DNA of 64,000 nt from positions 310,001 to 374,000 of the forward strand of contig BLSF01000037.1 of assembly GCA_012862575.1 (NCBI GenBank), read 5' to 3'. The notes below the pieces were generated by a model, which made no database searches, was not told the DNA's origin, and saw only the letters and a program-made list of their open reading frames with translations. The position numbers and the translations under genes are program-made. Shown here piece by piece: positions 1 to 10,276 of this stretch. Source of the DNA: Parietichytrium sp. I65-24A. Lineage: Eukaryota > Sar > Bigyra > Thraustochytrida > Thraustochytriidae. Position 1 is the first letter of the stretch, and every line of letters starts with the position of its first letter.

Positions 1-478
1 CGTCAGCGAACCGCTGACACGCGTCAAGAAACTCGTGCACGGCCTCCTGCTCAAGCTCGGGGTGCAGCACGTCCGCGTTCAGCCACAGCTCCGCACCGCA
101 CGGGTCCGGCATCTCCATTCCAACGGCCTCCAGCACCTCGCCGATGCACGCCAGCTCTTTAAAGTCCAGCTTGACCACCTGCACCTGCGCCCCGTCACGC
201 ATGCACTGCGCCAGCGCTCCAACCCATTCTCCGAACAGCGTGGTCGCCTCACTCACGTCCATGTTGTCCATGTTGTCCATGTTGTCCGACTTGTCCGACT
301 TGGCCGCGGTGTCCCAGCGCTCCTTGTCGTGCTGCATAGCGGCGCGTCTGCGCGGCAAGACCACGCCAACGTCGGCTTCCAAGCGCGAGTGTCCCTTCTC
401 CAGCGCCGACCGCAGCGACCGCACCGAGTTGAGCGCATGGCCCCAGGACCCGCGACCCACCAGCGCCTCGCGGCTCAT
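1..478 (-). CDS. FAM151/menorin-domain protein, 3' part beyond left edge
   Basis: The minus-strand frame from the ATG at 478 stays open for 159 codons to the window edge, so the C-terminal part is missing. Residues 12-40 read WGHALNSVRSLRSALEKG then EADV, which matches the FAM151/menorin N-terminal pattern (WAHAVNS, then IEADV). Further on come VVKLDFKEL and ELWLNADVLHPE followed by FLDAC, matching the family's KLDFKSL, WLNADILPGP and FL-C blocks. The fold is related to glycerophosphodiester phosphodiesterases, and in animals members act in neuron branching and photoreceptor survival. The enzymatic activity is poorly known. An in-frame nine-base minisatellite (258-301) adds a DNMDNMDNMD linker. 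The downstream LSLGWTT block cannot be checked because it lies outside the window. Confidence 0.75.
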   Translation of the reverse strand, partial: MSREALVGRGSWGHALNSVRSLRSALEKGHSRLEADVGVVLPRRRAAMQHDKERWDTAAKSDKSDNMDNMDNMDVSEATTLFGEWVGALAQCMRDGAQVQVVKLDFKELACIGEVLEAVGMEMPDPCGAELWLNADVLHPELEQEAVHEFLDACQRFAD

Positions 479-543
479 CTCCCCCAGCTCCCCAGCTCCG
501 AAGCGTACAGCGTGCGAGGGTGCGCGCCGGGGACAGGACAGGA

Positions 544-580
544 GTGTGTGCGTGTGTGTGTATGTATGTATGTATGTATG
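544..580. repeat. (TG)n/(TATG)n microsatellite
   Basis: A TG run passes into five TATG units. It lies in the 255 bp spacer just upstream of the FAM151-like start. Confidence 0.9.
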
Positions 581-690
581 GCAGACCTGGTTGTCGCTGT
601 GGGAAGGAGCGGTCTAGCTCCTCTGTTTTTGAAGCTGTGGGGACGGGGTGCGCGAGGACAGAGGTTACGTACGCAAGGTGCCTGGACGAA

Positions 691-721
691 TGGGACGCTT
701 GGGACGCTTGGGACGCTTGGG
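691..721. repeat. 10-bp minisatellite, about 3 units
   Basis: Three perfect units of TGGGACGCTT sit just beyond the stop of the minus-strand coiled-coil gene. Confidence 0.85.
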
Positions 722-733
722 GCAATGGGGTCC

Positions 734-2383
734 TCACGACAGTTGCGGGAACGCGGTGCGCAGGCCAGGCGGGGAGCGAAGTGCGTGGAGCTGTTGAGGC
801 TGTTGGAGCTCTTGGTACGTGTGGAATGGGCTGGGGTCTTGGGAGTGGTGGGACGCCGGGAAGTGGTCAAAGTCCACGTGCTGGGCGCCCAGCTCGAGCG
901 TGGCTTGGCAAGGGCACGGCCAGGCGTCGTCTGCGTCGAGGAAGAAAGTGCCGCAGGAGACGCAGCAGGTGAGCAGCAAGGTGGAGCAGGTGGTGTCCCA
1001 TGAACGCGCGCGCTCCACGATGTCGCGGACTTTGTCGGCGCGAGTGGCCGACAGCAGCAAACGTGCTCGCAAGCAGCTCTGTTGCGGCTCAAGGCGCGCG
1101 GAGTTGCCCGAGTGCGCAGGATTTCGGGCGTTCGTGGCGTTCGTGGCGTTCGTGGCGCTTTTGGCAGTCTTGACAGTCTTGGCAGTCTCAGTCTTGGCGC
1201 TCGGGACGGCTGGGACCTCAGCGGGAAGTGGGCCGGGCAATGCGAGGCGCGGGACAGAGTAGAAGAGATGGCGAAGCAGCCGCTGCTCGTCGCTGTTGCG
1301 ATCTGCTCGCGCCTGACACTCCGTGTTGCGAAGCGCAAGGGCCTCGAGGCGGTCGTGGCACTCGCGGAGCTGGGCTTCCTTGTCGATGACAACCGCGAGC
1401 AGGCTTTGGTACACGCGCGGGATCAGGTCGTACAAGTTGTTCACCTTGGTGCTGATGATCTTCCACCGCAGGCTCTCCCCGGTCCTGAAAGCGTCTTCCT
1501 GCGACACCTTCTCCCGCATGGAGGCCATGAGGTCCTGGACGAGCTGCTGCATTTCATCGCGAAGAATCTCGAGGCTGGGCTTGGGTAGTCTGATTTGCGC
1601 GGTAAGCGACTTGACGTGCTGCTTCATCTCCGCCACTTCTGCGGAGAGTCTGTCGTTTTCCAGCTTTAGCACCTTTTGCCTCGACTCAAGTCCGCCTTTG
1701 ACGTTTTCGACCCTGGTTTCGGCTTGCTGCTGATAGGTCAAGAGCGAACGCTCCGCGTCCTCTGCCCTCTTCAACAAAGCTTCGTGTTCTTGGTTCTGAG
1801 CGTTTGCTTGCGAGTGCCTTGTCTTTTCCCGCTGCAAAGAGCTGTGCAGCATGTCTTGAGCCTCCTTATTGGCCTTTTGAGCAACTGCGAGAGCGTCTTC
1901 GGCTCGTAGTAAGCGAGCGCGCATGTCATCTTCGGCCTCGCGGGCCTCGTTCCGCTCCACGCGCATGGCTTCGCACGTTTCGTGTGCGTCGCGGCGTAAC
2001 TTGTCCGCATTTTCGGCACTGGCCACCGCGCCTTCGCGCTGGCTCTGCGCCTCTTTTAATAGTCCCTCGAGCTCTGATATCCGATCCGCGCTTGCCTTGC
2101 GCTCCGCTTCCCTAGACTCAGAAACATGCGCCAGGCTCGTTTGGGCATTGTGCAACTCCGCAGCCTGGCTTTGCAATCGTAAAGACGTCTCTGAGGCAGC
2201 GGATTTGCATTCATTCAGCTCCGTCTCCAGCCCGCTCACCCTGGCGGTCAGCTGTGCGAGTTTATCTTCCAAAAGTTGTCTCTGCTGGACGGACGTCAGT
2301 CTCGCAGCAGGCTTACTCTTCGCAGTGGCCTTCGCCTTCACATCCACTGCGCCAACTGTGGCGCGCCGCATTCTATCGCGCAT
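734..2383 (-). CDS. Coiled-coil protein with Cys-rich C-terminal patch
   Basis: A single 549-residue frame. I do not recognise the family. Residues about 35-270 are long Lys/Glu/Gln/Ala-rich heptads (LEDKLAQLTARVSGLETEL) and predict an extended coiled coil. A second helical block follows (about 275-370). A low-complexity linker contains the in-frame repeat ATNATNATNA (DNA 1128-1160). Near the C-terminus CSTLLLTCCVSCG, then PCPC, could be a small zinc-binding knuckle, but the spacing fits no standard RING or ribbon. The frame also extends 13 codons upstream through a GTG. The first ATG in frame is at 2383 and I chose it. An out-of-frame ATG lies just upstream at 2418, so an unseen short first exon is possible. 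Confidence 0.65.
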   Translation of the reverse strand: MRDRMRRATVGAVDVKAKATAKSKPAARLTSVQQRQLLEDKLAQLTARVSGLETELNECKSAASETSLRLQSQAAELHNAQTSLAHVSESREAERKASADRISELEGLLKEAQSQREGAVASAENADKLRRDAHETCEAMRVERNEAREAEDDMRARLLRAEDALAVAQKANKEAQDMLHSSLQREKTRHSQANAQNQEHEALLKRAEDAERSLLTYQQQAETRVENVKGGLESRQKVLKLENDRLSAEVAEMKQHVKSLTAQIRLPKPSLEILRDEMQQLVQDLMASMREKVSQEDAFRTGESLRWKIISTKVNNLYDLIPRVYQSLLAVVIDKEAQLRECHDRLEALALRNTECQARADRNSDEQRLLRHLFYSVPRLALPGPLPAEVPAVPSAKTETAKTVKTAKSATNATNATNARNPAHSGNSARLEPQQSCLRARLLLSATRADKVRDIVERARSWDTTCSTLLLTCCVSCGTFFLDADDAWPCPCQATLELGAQHVDFDHFPASHHSQDPSPFHTYQELQQPQQLHALRSPPGLRTAFPQLS

Positions 2384-3484
2384 TGAAGGCCCAATTCGAT
2401 ACTCCCCTTCTTCGCCATGCACACCCGTACTGACTGTGAGGACACTGTCTCTCCGTCTGTCTGTCTGTCTGTCTGTTTGTTTGTCTGTTTGTTTGTGGTC
2501 CCTCTCTTCGCACTTGGTCCCTTAGACCTATTGCAGGTGTACTCGCGTACCCCTTTCGTGAGACTAATTGTTCAATGAGTTGTCAGTATAGTTCAATGAG
2601 TAAAAAATATTATTATTATTGTCAAAAAGAGCGAGCGATCTCCTTTTCGTTCGCAGGTCATACCAGAAAACAGTAGTGGATGCTAGCATGTGGCGGAAGG
2701 CGTGTTTCGCGGGTGTCGAGAAAAGTGCGAGATGTTCTGCGATGCGGCGCGGGCGAATTGTGGGGGGATGCAATGCAATCGCGGGGGCACGTTCTCGAAG
2801 CTGGGAAGGACTAGTCGAAAGGGTGGTCGTGGCACTAGTGCAAGTGGCCGGACTGCCACGTCACTAGATACTATACAATGAGATAGTAACGAACCAATGG
2901 CTTACGTAATCAGATATTTGAAAATCCTACAGCTCAGGAGAACCACTGGAACCATCCACTACGGCGTCACCAACGAAGCTTACGTCCCTCTTACCATTCC
3001 CACTAGCCAAACCGCCAGGCCAACAACCGCCCATGTTCCTCCAGGTTCCTTCCGTTCCTCCCATCCCTACCCAATCTCATAGCCACCAACTACCGCCCAT
3101 CTGTGGAGCCTTTCTCGTTGTATCTTTCCTCATACTCCCCATCTACCCTAAACCATAGCCTCCGCAACCAAGCACCTCCGGCTCCTACCCATCCACCTAA
3201 CACTCCCACCACCTAACCCCACCTTCCACCGCTTCTACGCTATCCACTATCGACCCCTACGCCCCCCAACCACAGATGGCTTTGCTGGTCCCATAGTCCC
3301 GCATAAGCCCACACTAGCGGTGGAGTGGCCTCCCTCACAGCCCTCTCACAAAGAGAGAGAGAGAGAAGAACAAAGAGAGAGAGAGAAGAACAAAGTGTCC
3401 GCGGCGAATTAGCGAGCACAGTTCAGCAGGAGTGGCGTACGCGAGGAGAAGGAAGAAGGAAGAAGGGAGAAGGAAGAAGGCAAG
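2384..3484. other. Divergent intergenic region
   Basis: It lies between the starts of the coiled-coil gene (minus) and the RanBP1 gene (plus). It contains a TCTG/TTTG repeat at 2454-2497 and a C-rich, G-poor stretch at about 2940-3310 that is full of CTA and ACC. A purine-rich leader (GAGAGA and GGAAGAA units, 3350-3484) runs into the RanBP1 start. No gene was seen. Confidence 0.7.
2454..2497. repeat. (TCTG)n/(TTTG)n microsatellite
   Basis: Five TCTG-type units grade into TTTG units, directly upstream of the coiled-coil gene. Confidence 0.9.
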
Positions 3485-4655
3485 ATGGCGGAAGAGGAGG
3501 TGGTGGACACGAACGACGTGGGCGCTGAGCTGGAGGACGGCGCAGACGATGCGGCGGCCAGCGCAGCAGTGTTCGTGCCCAAGGTCAAGATGCAGGAGGT
3601 GGAGGTGAAGAGCATGGAAGAGGAGGAGGAGGTCATCTTCAAGCTGTGAGTTGCTTTTACTTTGTCATTTGTGATTTGTAGTTTGTCATTTGTGATTTTT
3701 GTGTGTGGGTTTGTGGTTTGTGATTTGTGTGTGGGTTTGTGGTTCGTGAATTTTGGCTTTCGTTCCATATTCTGTGTTTTGTTTTGTTTTGTTTTGTTGG
3801 CGCGCTGGATGATTGGGTGATGGAACAGGAGGCTGACGGTTGTCGTGTGTAATGGGATTCGGAATATGCAGTCGCGCCAAGCTCTTTGTGTTTGTGGCAG
3901 AGGACGTGTACGGAGGAGAGACCCGCACGAACTGGTGGAGGGAGCGCGGTCTTGGAGATGTCAAGCTGTTGAAGCACAAGGAGAAGGGCATGTGCCGTCT
4001 CCTCATGAGACAGGAGAAGACCCTCAAGATCTGCCTGAACCATCTTATCAGCCCTCATGTAGAATTGAGGCCCAACGTAGGCTCCGACCGTTCCTGGGTG
4101 TTTACCGCAAATGACTTTGCCGATGAGGAGCTCAAGACAGACACATTTGCGATCAAATTTGGATCCCCACAGAACGCAGAGATCTTTAAGGAAGCTGTCG
4201 AGAAAGCCAAGTTGGTGAACGAAAAGAAGATGGAGCCTGAGGAACTCAAGCCAGTGGAAACTGGAGACGAGGGCTCAAAGCCTGCTTCAAAGCCTGCTGC
4301 TGCCGCAGATGCCGAGGACACTGACAAAGCCGCAGAGAATCTCGCAGAGGGCATCTCGAAGGTTGGTATCAACGAGGAGGTTGTTTGCGGAGGATTCTCC
4401 GAAGCTGACGCTGAGGATGAAGAAGTTAAGAAGGCTGCAGATTTTGCGGTGGAGAAGATCGGTACTGGTGAGCTCGTCAAGGTCGCGAAGGCTGCAAAGC
4501 AGGTGGTTGCTGGCATGAACTTTCGCATGGACCTTCATATTAAGCACTCCGACGACGGTGCTACACACTCACACGTTGTGCAGGTGTACAAGAAGCTTCC
4601 ACACGAAGGCGAAGAAATGTCCCTCTCCTCGCACGAGCACAAAGGTACTGTTTAG
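3485..4655 (+). CDS. RanBP1 domain fused to a stefin (type 1 cystatin) domain
   Basis: Two exons, 3485-3645 and 3872-4655, are joined by a 226 bp intron (GTGAGT donor, ATATGCAG acceptor) and give 314 residues. Splicing restores EEVIFKLRAKLFVF, the canonical start of a Ran-binding domain. That domain runs to about residue 168, with WRERGLGDVKLLKHKEKG, LRPNVGSDRSWVF and DFADEE all conserved. RanBP1 binds Ran-GTP in the cytoplasm and helps RanGAP disassemble export complexes. After an acidic Ala/Glu linker comes a second domain with all three stefin contact points: GG at 227-228, QVVAG at 264-268 and LPHE at 296-299. Stefins inhibit papain-like cysteine proteases. Both domains are in one unbroken exon. 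The frame ends at HKGTV; the usual stefin tail is shorter or different here. Confidence 0.9.
3646..3871 (+). other. Intron of the RanBP1-stefin gene
   Basis: The 226 bp phase-2 intron has GTGAGT at its start and GCAG at its end. It is low complexity: tandem TTTGTGATTTGTG-like units (about 3656-3750), then TTTTG units (3779-3799). Confidence 0.85.
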
Positions 4656-5130
4656 ACGCTCATACAACATCACATCACAATATACAAATTGAATTGAGGG
4701 TCCTGCCCTCGCTTCTCCTTCTTCCATTCTTGTCTCTTTTTTTTTTTTTTGTAGCGTTCTTCGCCCCTCCTCCCGTGCCATGTGCAGATTGTCTTGACGG
4801 TTTATCAATCAATCAAGTTGCAAGCCAAACGTCAAATACCACCTACCATGAAGCCTTGGACGTATTTTATCTTTCCTCAAGATAGGCTCACGGAGTGAGC
4901 CACAGCACGCAGTACATCCAAATTCCACAATCTTGCTTGCTGACAACATTTGTCGGGAATTTCACGAGGAATAGAAAAAAAAGGGAAAAAAAGAAGCTAA
5001 AGTACTCTTTTTTGGGCAAGATCCATACATTTTACAGACAAAAGACAGTTACTCGTCACTGACCCTGGGAGAACGATGCAGATACGGAAAAGTATCCGTC
5101 CTATACGCTATGGCAGACTTGATGATTCTC
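4656..5130. other. Convergent 3' region
   Basis: It lies between the 3' ends of the RanBP1-stefin gene and the kinase gene. A T-rich tract ending TTTGTAG at 4735-4754 looks like a splice acceptor (see findings). Poly-A tracts lie at about 4975-4995. No independent gene was seen. Confidence 0.6.
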
Positions 5131-7135
5131 TCAGGTTGCAGTTGGACCTTGTAAATCGGGAGCATTGGCCTGATCCGCCGTGAATTGCAAGGTATCTGAA
5201 GTTGCACCAGATTCAGCATTCTCTAGGTTCGAGCTAGATTTAACATCTTCCAGTTGTTCATTCCCTTCTGGAATGGAAGGAAACCCTTCGAGCTCAACGT
5301 TGATTTCTGACGTCTCTACGATGTCGTGGTTTTGCGGAGACGAAACTTCAGCAGACTCTGAAGTCTCCGTATCTGCCGATGCAAAACTAATGCCGGGGCT
5401 GACTGCGGGAGGAGCCAATGGCGTTGTTGTTGTTTCGCACTCAATCTGAGCGACGAGCTGTTCCGCAGGGGTTTCTTCCAGGGAAGGCGTAGCAGTAGAA
5501 TTGTTTAGCGAGTCCATCGCTGCGGCCACCTTGGGAGACGGAGGATGCACTTTGCTGGTCTCCTGAAGGTGAATGTTGTTCACGCCGAAGGACTTGATCG
5601 TACCGTCGTCTCTTACGCCGATATGCTGTGTATGCGTCACCTTTGACACGTTTCCAATCGTCAACGTTTCCTCCTCTTCTTCGGCCACTTCCAGGTCCAA
5701 GCTCCTCTTGCTGTTTGACTTGCTAGACCGTCGCTCAAAAAGCTAGAATGGTGGCAATCATGGAATAGAACAAAGATTGTCTGTGTGTCAGCGCCATCAA
5801 AATGCTTGCTGGGCAACAACGACAACAACAACAACAACAACTTACCTGGAAAGGATTGAACCAACTCTCCTTCGGTGACTTTATCGAGCTGCGGCCGTTC
5901 CTGCGAGATTTGTTCTTGGAATCGTCGGGGTTGCTTTCGCGCGAACTGGAGTGAGAGACTGCGCCGACGGAGTCTGCAGAGTCCTGGCGGCGAATTTTGA
6001 CACTCTCGAACCACGGGTCTTCCCTCATGAGGGAGAAGGTGATCCTCGCTGAAGGATCCTTCATTAGCATCCGCCTTATCAGTGTCTTGGCGTCCTTAGA
6101 GAGCTTGGGCTTGTGGGGGAAGTTGAGAGGCGAATCGCAAATAGTGTGTTTTAAGGCCTCCAGATCGTCGCCCTTGAAAGGAAGCGTTCCAGTGAGCATG
6201 CAGAACAGCGTCACGCCAGCAGCCCAAACGTCGGCGGGACGACCATGATAAATATTATCCGGTCCTGCTCCAAGCGCTTCCGGCGCCATCATCGCTACAG
6301 TGCCTTGAAATCCAACGTAGATCAGATCATCTTCTCCCAAAATTTTCGCCGATTTGTCATTGCTACATAGTGTTGAAACCCCAAAGTCGCACACTTTGAG
6401 GCGAGGTATGCCGTCAAGAGTATTGTTATCTATTAACATGTTGCTAGGCTTGATGTCTCTGTGCAAGATGCCGGCAAGGTGGAGATGCTCCATTCCCAAT
6501 ACAAAGTCGTGAAAGAGACCTTTGGCCTCTGCCTCGGGGATGGCAATCGCAAGAGGGTCGGGAGAGTTCATCACATCTTTGTCGCCCATCACGCTTTTGC
6601 CAAGCACGTAGTCCATCACCAAATAAAGCCTATCTTCCTTGGAGTCATCGATTACTTCGTACAGCTTGACCAGGTTCGGGTGGTCCAATTTCTTCATGAC
6701 ATCAATTTCATTCTTGAGATTGTTTGCCGAAGAGCCCACTCTCCTGCGCTTCTTCAGCGAGGCTCCCTCCAGGCATTTGATGGCATACATTCTCTTGTCG
6801 TCTTGATTCATACATTTATACACGGCGCCCTGCATCCCGCGGCCCAGCTCCTCGAACATGACGTACTGGTTCACATGCCCCAGCACCGTCTCGAACTTTC
6901 CCATGAACGACGGGACATTCTTGTCCGGCTCGGGCTCCTGCTGCTTTCTCATGAACGAGTTTGCCTTGAACGATGCCGTCTCGACCTGATTGTTCCTCAC
7001 ATTGTTCACCGCTGTGTGCTTGCGCACGTACGAAATCGAGTGAGGCACTCGCACCCCACCTGCACTTTGTGCCTGCCCCGCGTCCACCGCCGGCGGCAGC
7101 ACCACCTTCTTCTGCCCGGCCACTCCTGCTTCCAT
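5131..7135 (-). CDS. CaMKK/LKB1-like serine/threonine protein kinase
   Basis: Exons 7135-5846 and 5742-5131 (phase 0, GTAAGT donor, TTCTAG acceptor, 103 bp intron carrying a GTT repeat) encode 633 residues. The kinase domain spans about 91-377. It has a Gly loop (LGRGMQGAVY), VAIK-type K120, E143 in helix C, HRD at 225-227 (HRDIKPSN), DFG at 250-252, an activation-loop Thr in GFQGTVAMMAPE, and a DPWF end. The insert between strands and the GTVAMMAPE loop resemble the CaMKK/LKB1/ELM group that phosphorylates AMPK/SNF1-type kinases. That assignment is by pattern only. The N-terminus (1-90) and the acidic, Ser-rich C-terminal tail (about 430-633) are unrecognised. No calmodulin site could be confirmed. 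I chose the ATG at 7135 (GGGATGG context). The frame is open further upstream but looks like leader. Confidence 0.85.
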
Positions 7136-8669
7136 CCCCACAACTTCTTTCTTTCTATATTTATTTATTTCTCTCTTTCTTTCCAAACTCCTTCCTTCCT
7201 TACTTGTGTGTGCCAGAAATCGATCAACCTCCTTGACTTTCACCAAATTCGCTCCTTTTCCACTTTTACTTTTACTTTTTCTTTTTATTCTTCTTTCTCT
7301 CCCGAGGACACCTTCGTAACGTATCGAGCCAAAACGAAACAGTTCAAAACAGTTCGACTGTGGACCAAAGGACAACGAACAACAACACACAACACCAAAG
7401 TACCAAAGTAACAAAACAAAGAGACAGAAGAGCGACTCCGCCGTTTCGCGCGCTTGCCTCCTCCGCCTCCTTCCCGTCTTGTCGCCCGCGTGTGCAGCGC
7501 AAATTCTGCGGGTCGCAATGGCTTAGCCGCACGCTATGTGCCTCTACCGCGTACGCAGCCACGTAACGGCGGCTGTGCTTCGCGTAGTCCTCGCAGCCTA
7601 GGGGCGGTTAAGGGTTTACGCTAGCCGCGCCAGCTCTCGTGCGCTGCTTCAACCGTCTGCTACTCTTGCTACAAATAATTAGGGTTGTAGTAAGACTCCT
7701 GCGAAGAATGGCCTAAGAAACTGCGTAGGTAGTCCTACCACCGACTCCTTTTTCGCTCTGTTGGTGCACAACGCGACACAATCGTGCCCGAAATTTCAGC
7801 TAGAGTTATACGTACTCTCTCCTGCACGTGCCAAAACGCGCCAGACACTCTTTGCCAAACAATCCAAATTCCAAAAACCAAAGACAAAGTGTGAAGTCAT
7901 TTTACTAGGACCTCACCCACTCTATACCATAATAAACACAGGACATAAGCCCGTTTACGATTCTCCGCAGCAGCATTCGGTAGGCTAGGGATTATCTTAT
8001 CATCAGCTCCTACCTGTTAGCTAGTTCCACCTCCTCTGCTATATTGACGTTAACGCTACCCATACACGGTAATAACCTTCTATGCTGGTAGTACATTATT
8101 TAAATCAGAAGCTAGCTAGTTGCTTGCCTGGTAACGATATGCTACTCTAGAGCTAGTGATAGATATAGTCACACGGGATTGCTAGTAAGATGGATAGCAG
8201 ATCGGGTAATAGATTTACAAGTGTTGTAATGTATGTAAAGTGGTGTTTCGCCAAGGGGAAGTGCCACAATCGAAGACATGAAGATCATAAAGATCATAAA
8301 GATCGAGACTGACCACATGCACGCGAGATGACGCAATGGGCGAGGCGAGGTCCGACATAGTAACCAGACGGACCAGAGAGACCACAGATCGCCTTTGGCG
8401 TTCTTGAATTTGTTGGTCAAGGAATTGGAAAAGATTAACGTTTGGCGAAAAGAGAAGGAATGGAATGAAAGGCAAGAGATGAGGAAGCGTGAGAATGGAT
8501 GAATGGATGAATCGGTGATTCGAACTATTACTTGAACATGTGGGTACGAGTGCGAACGATGTCCGCTCAAGTGCAGTTCTGATGTTGGAGAAAGATGCTG
8601 GTCCGCTCCTCTCCTCTGCTCTGCTCTGTCTTGTGAGGCGAGGAGGGCTGCGCAGAAACACGCGCAAGA
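7136..8669. other. Intergenic region, no gene seen
   Basis: The first 300 bp are the pyrimidine-rich (on plus) leader of the kinase gene. About 7560-8170 is rich in CTAG, TAG and TACC words with stops in all frames. About 8215-8660 is presumably 3' sequence of the prolyl hydroxylase gene. Confidence 0.6.
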
Positions 8670-10276
8670 TCAATCGTATGACGGCGTCCAGCTCCAGAGA
8701 TTGCAGCCAAGCCTGAGTCGCAACGGTAGGTTAGTATGTTAAGAGTGAAGAAGAAGCGCCAAGAAACGACTGGTGCGGAAACTCACTTGATTCCTTTGGT
8801 TACAGGCATGCCGGCGTGCAAACTCAGGTCATCGCCATTCCCGTCTGGCGTCATGGAGTAAAATAGAGCAGCACTTCCAGGCGGTGGCTTGACTTTGATA
8901 CCTTTTGGTTCTGCTTTCGGGAATGACGTCGCTCCGCCCTCCTCTGGTGTCTGGAGGTAGATGAAGAGGGTGCTGAAGCGCTGGTTTGGGCGGCCAGTTG
9001 CTCCGCTGTAAAATGAAAGCAAGTGTTTATCAGAAAAAGTTAGAGACACAGGAACGTTCGAGCAAAGATCAGTCAATCAACAACCTAACCTAACTTACAA
9101 ATCATGGTGCGCATCATACTTTTGATTTTTCAGATAACGCACAAACTGAAGTTGTTCAATGTTCCCATGGCTCCCTTCCTGCATTTGATGGTCAGGGGTG
9201 TTGAGAGCGTCGGCAAAGCGATGGTAGATCCTGTCCATCACTGGAGATGAGTGCCGAGATATCCAACCGTTCTCGCTCGTTCTCGTCTCGCTCTCAAAGC
9301 CGTCCGAGGCACTGCCCACACTTGAGCGACGGAGTACTTTCAAACCCTTTTCGATAATGTATTGAATCTCGAATTCGCTCAGCAAGTCTTCGATAAGCAG
9401 AACGCGAGGTTTTACCGACACCACCTTGATCTTGAGCTCGACGGGCTCGTTGAGCTGCTCCGTCTCGGACACAAAGTAGCCCACAAAGGATTTTACCTTG
9501 TGCACCTGCCCAGCAAAGTCAGCGGGCCAGAATGGCAACACGGGTTTCACTGGCGGGTAGTAAGAAAGCCATGGAGTACCCTCGCGATCGTAGAATTCCT
9601 TGAGATGTTTTTGCTCTGCCAAAGCGTCCTTATATTCTTTCGAGTTTAAGGTCTCCTCGTCGCCTTCCTCGGGTCCCAGGATCATCAAGTGCTCGTCATC
9701 TTTCATGGTGCGAGCGGTGACAAACTCCCCCGTCCCTTTCTTTCGAAAGATAAAAGTATGAGTGGTGTAGGTGTTCGTTGCAGCGTACCCAAAGGACGGC
9801 ACTGAGCCGGAGTACATCCCTTGCTCCGTGCCATCGTCCCAATACTTTTCCAGTGGGAAGCGGTAAAAGCTCTTGAATCTAGCCCCCATGGGCCGTTCTA
9901 CGCGCTCGCTGAGCGGTGGTCCCCCAAGGTAGCTCACAAATGGGAGATCCGCGGCCTCGTGGACGCCGTACTTGTCCGACATGTTCGCAGGCATTAGCTC
10001 CACGATCGGCGGTCGGCGAACATAATTTTTCACGAACCGTCCATCGTCTTCGCCCCCTTGTTCTGCAGCACTCGAGTTGATCCTGGACGCTATATCACCA
10101 CCCCAAGCCTTTTGCACGCCCAGTGCCACGGCTGCCCCGGCAACTAGCACCGACATGCCCGCCAGCATCTTCCATGACGACGAAGCTCCCACTGCAGCGG
10201 CCGTTTCCTTTCCCTTTCCCTTGTCCTTTTCGCCCGCCGCTTTCTGCGAGCCCTTGCTCGCTGCTGGCTTCGCCAT
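8670..10276 (-). CDS. Prolyl 4-hydroxylase (2-oxoglutarate/Fe(II) dioxygenase), membrane-anchored
   Basis: Three exons (10276-9099, 9005-8787, 8712-8670) are joined by introns of 93 and 74 bp with GTAAGT and GTGAGT donors. The product has 479 residues. Splicing rebuilds the catalytic core: YDAHHDF supplies the iron ligands H390 and D392, and LSLHAG gives H456. The 2-oxoglutarate-binding Lys is K463 or K466 in VTKGIK, and NLWSW closes the domain. Residues about 34-56 form a hydrophobic anchor (LAGMSVLVAGAAVALGV) after a Lys-rich N-terminus, so a type II ER or Golgi membrane protein is likely. Family members hydroxylate proline in secreted proteins. Residues about 60-290 are unlike the usual short P4H N-terminus and I do not recognise them. 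The start is the first ATG in frame (GACGATGG context). Confidence 0.9.

Noticed and set aside
6461-7411. 316-codon open frame antisense to the kinase
   Set aside because: It overlaps the conserved kinase core and leader on the other strand and shows no motif of its own.
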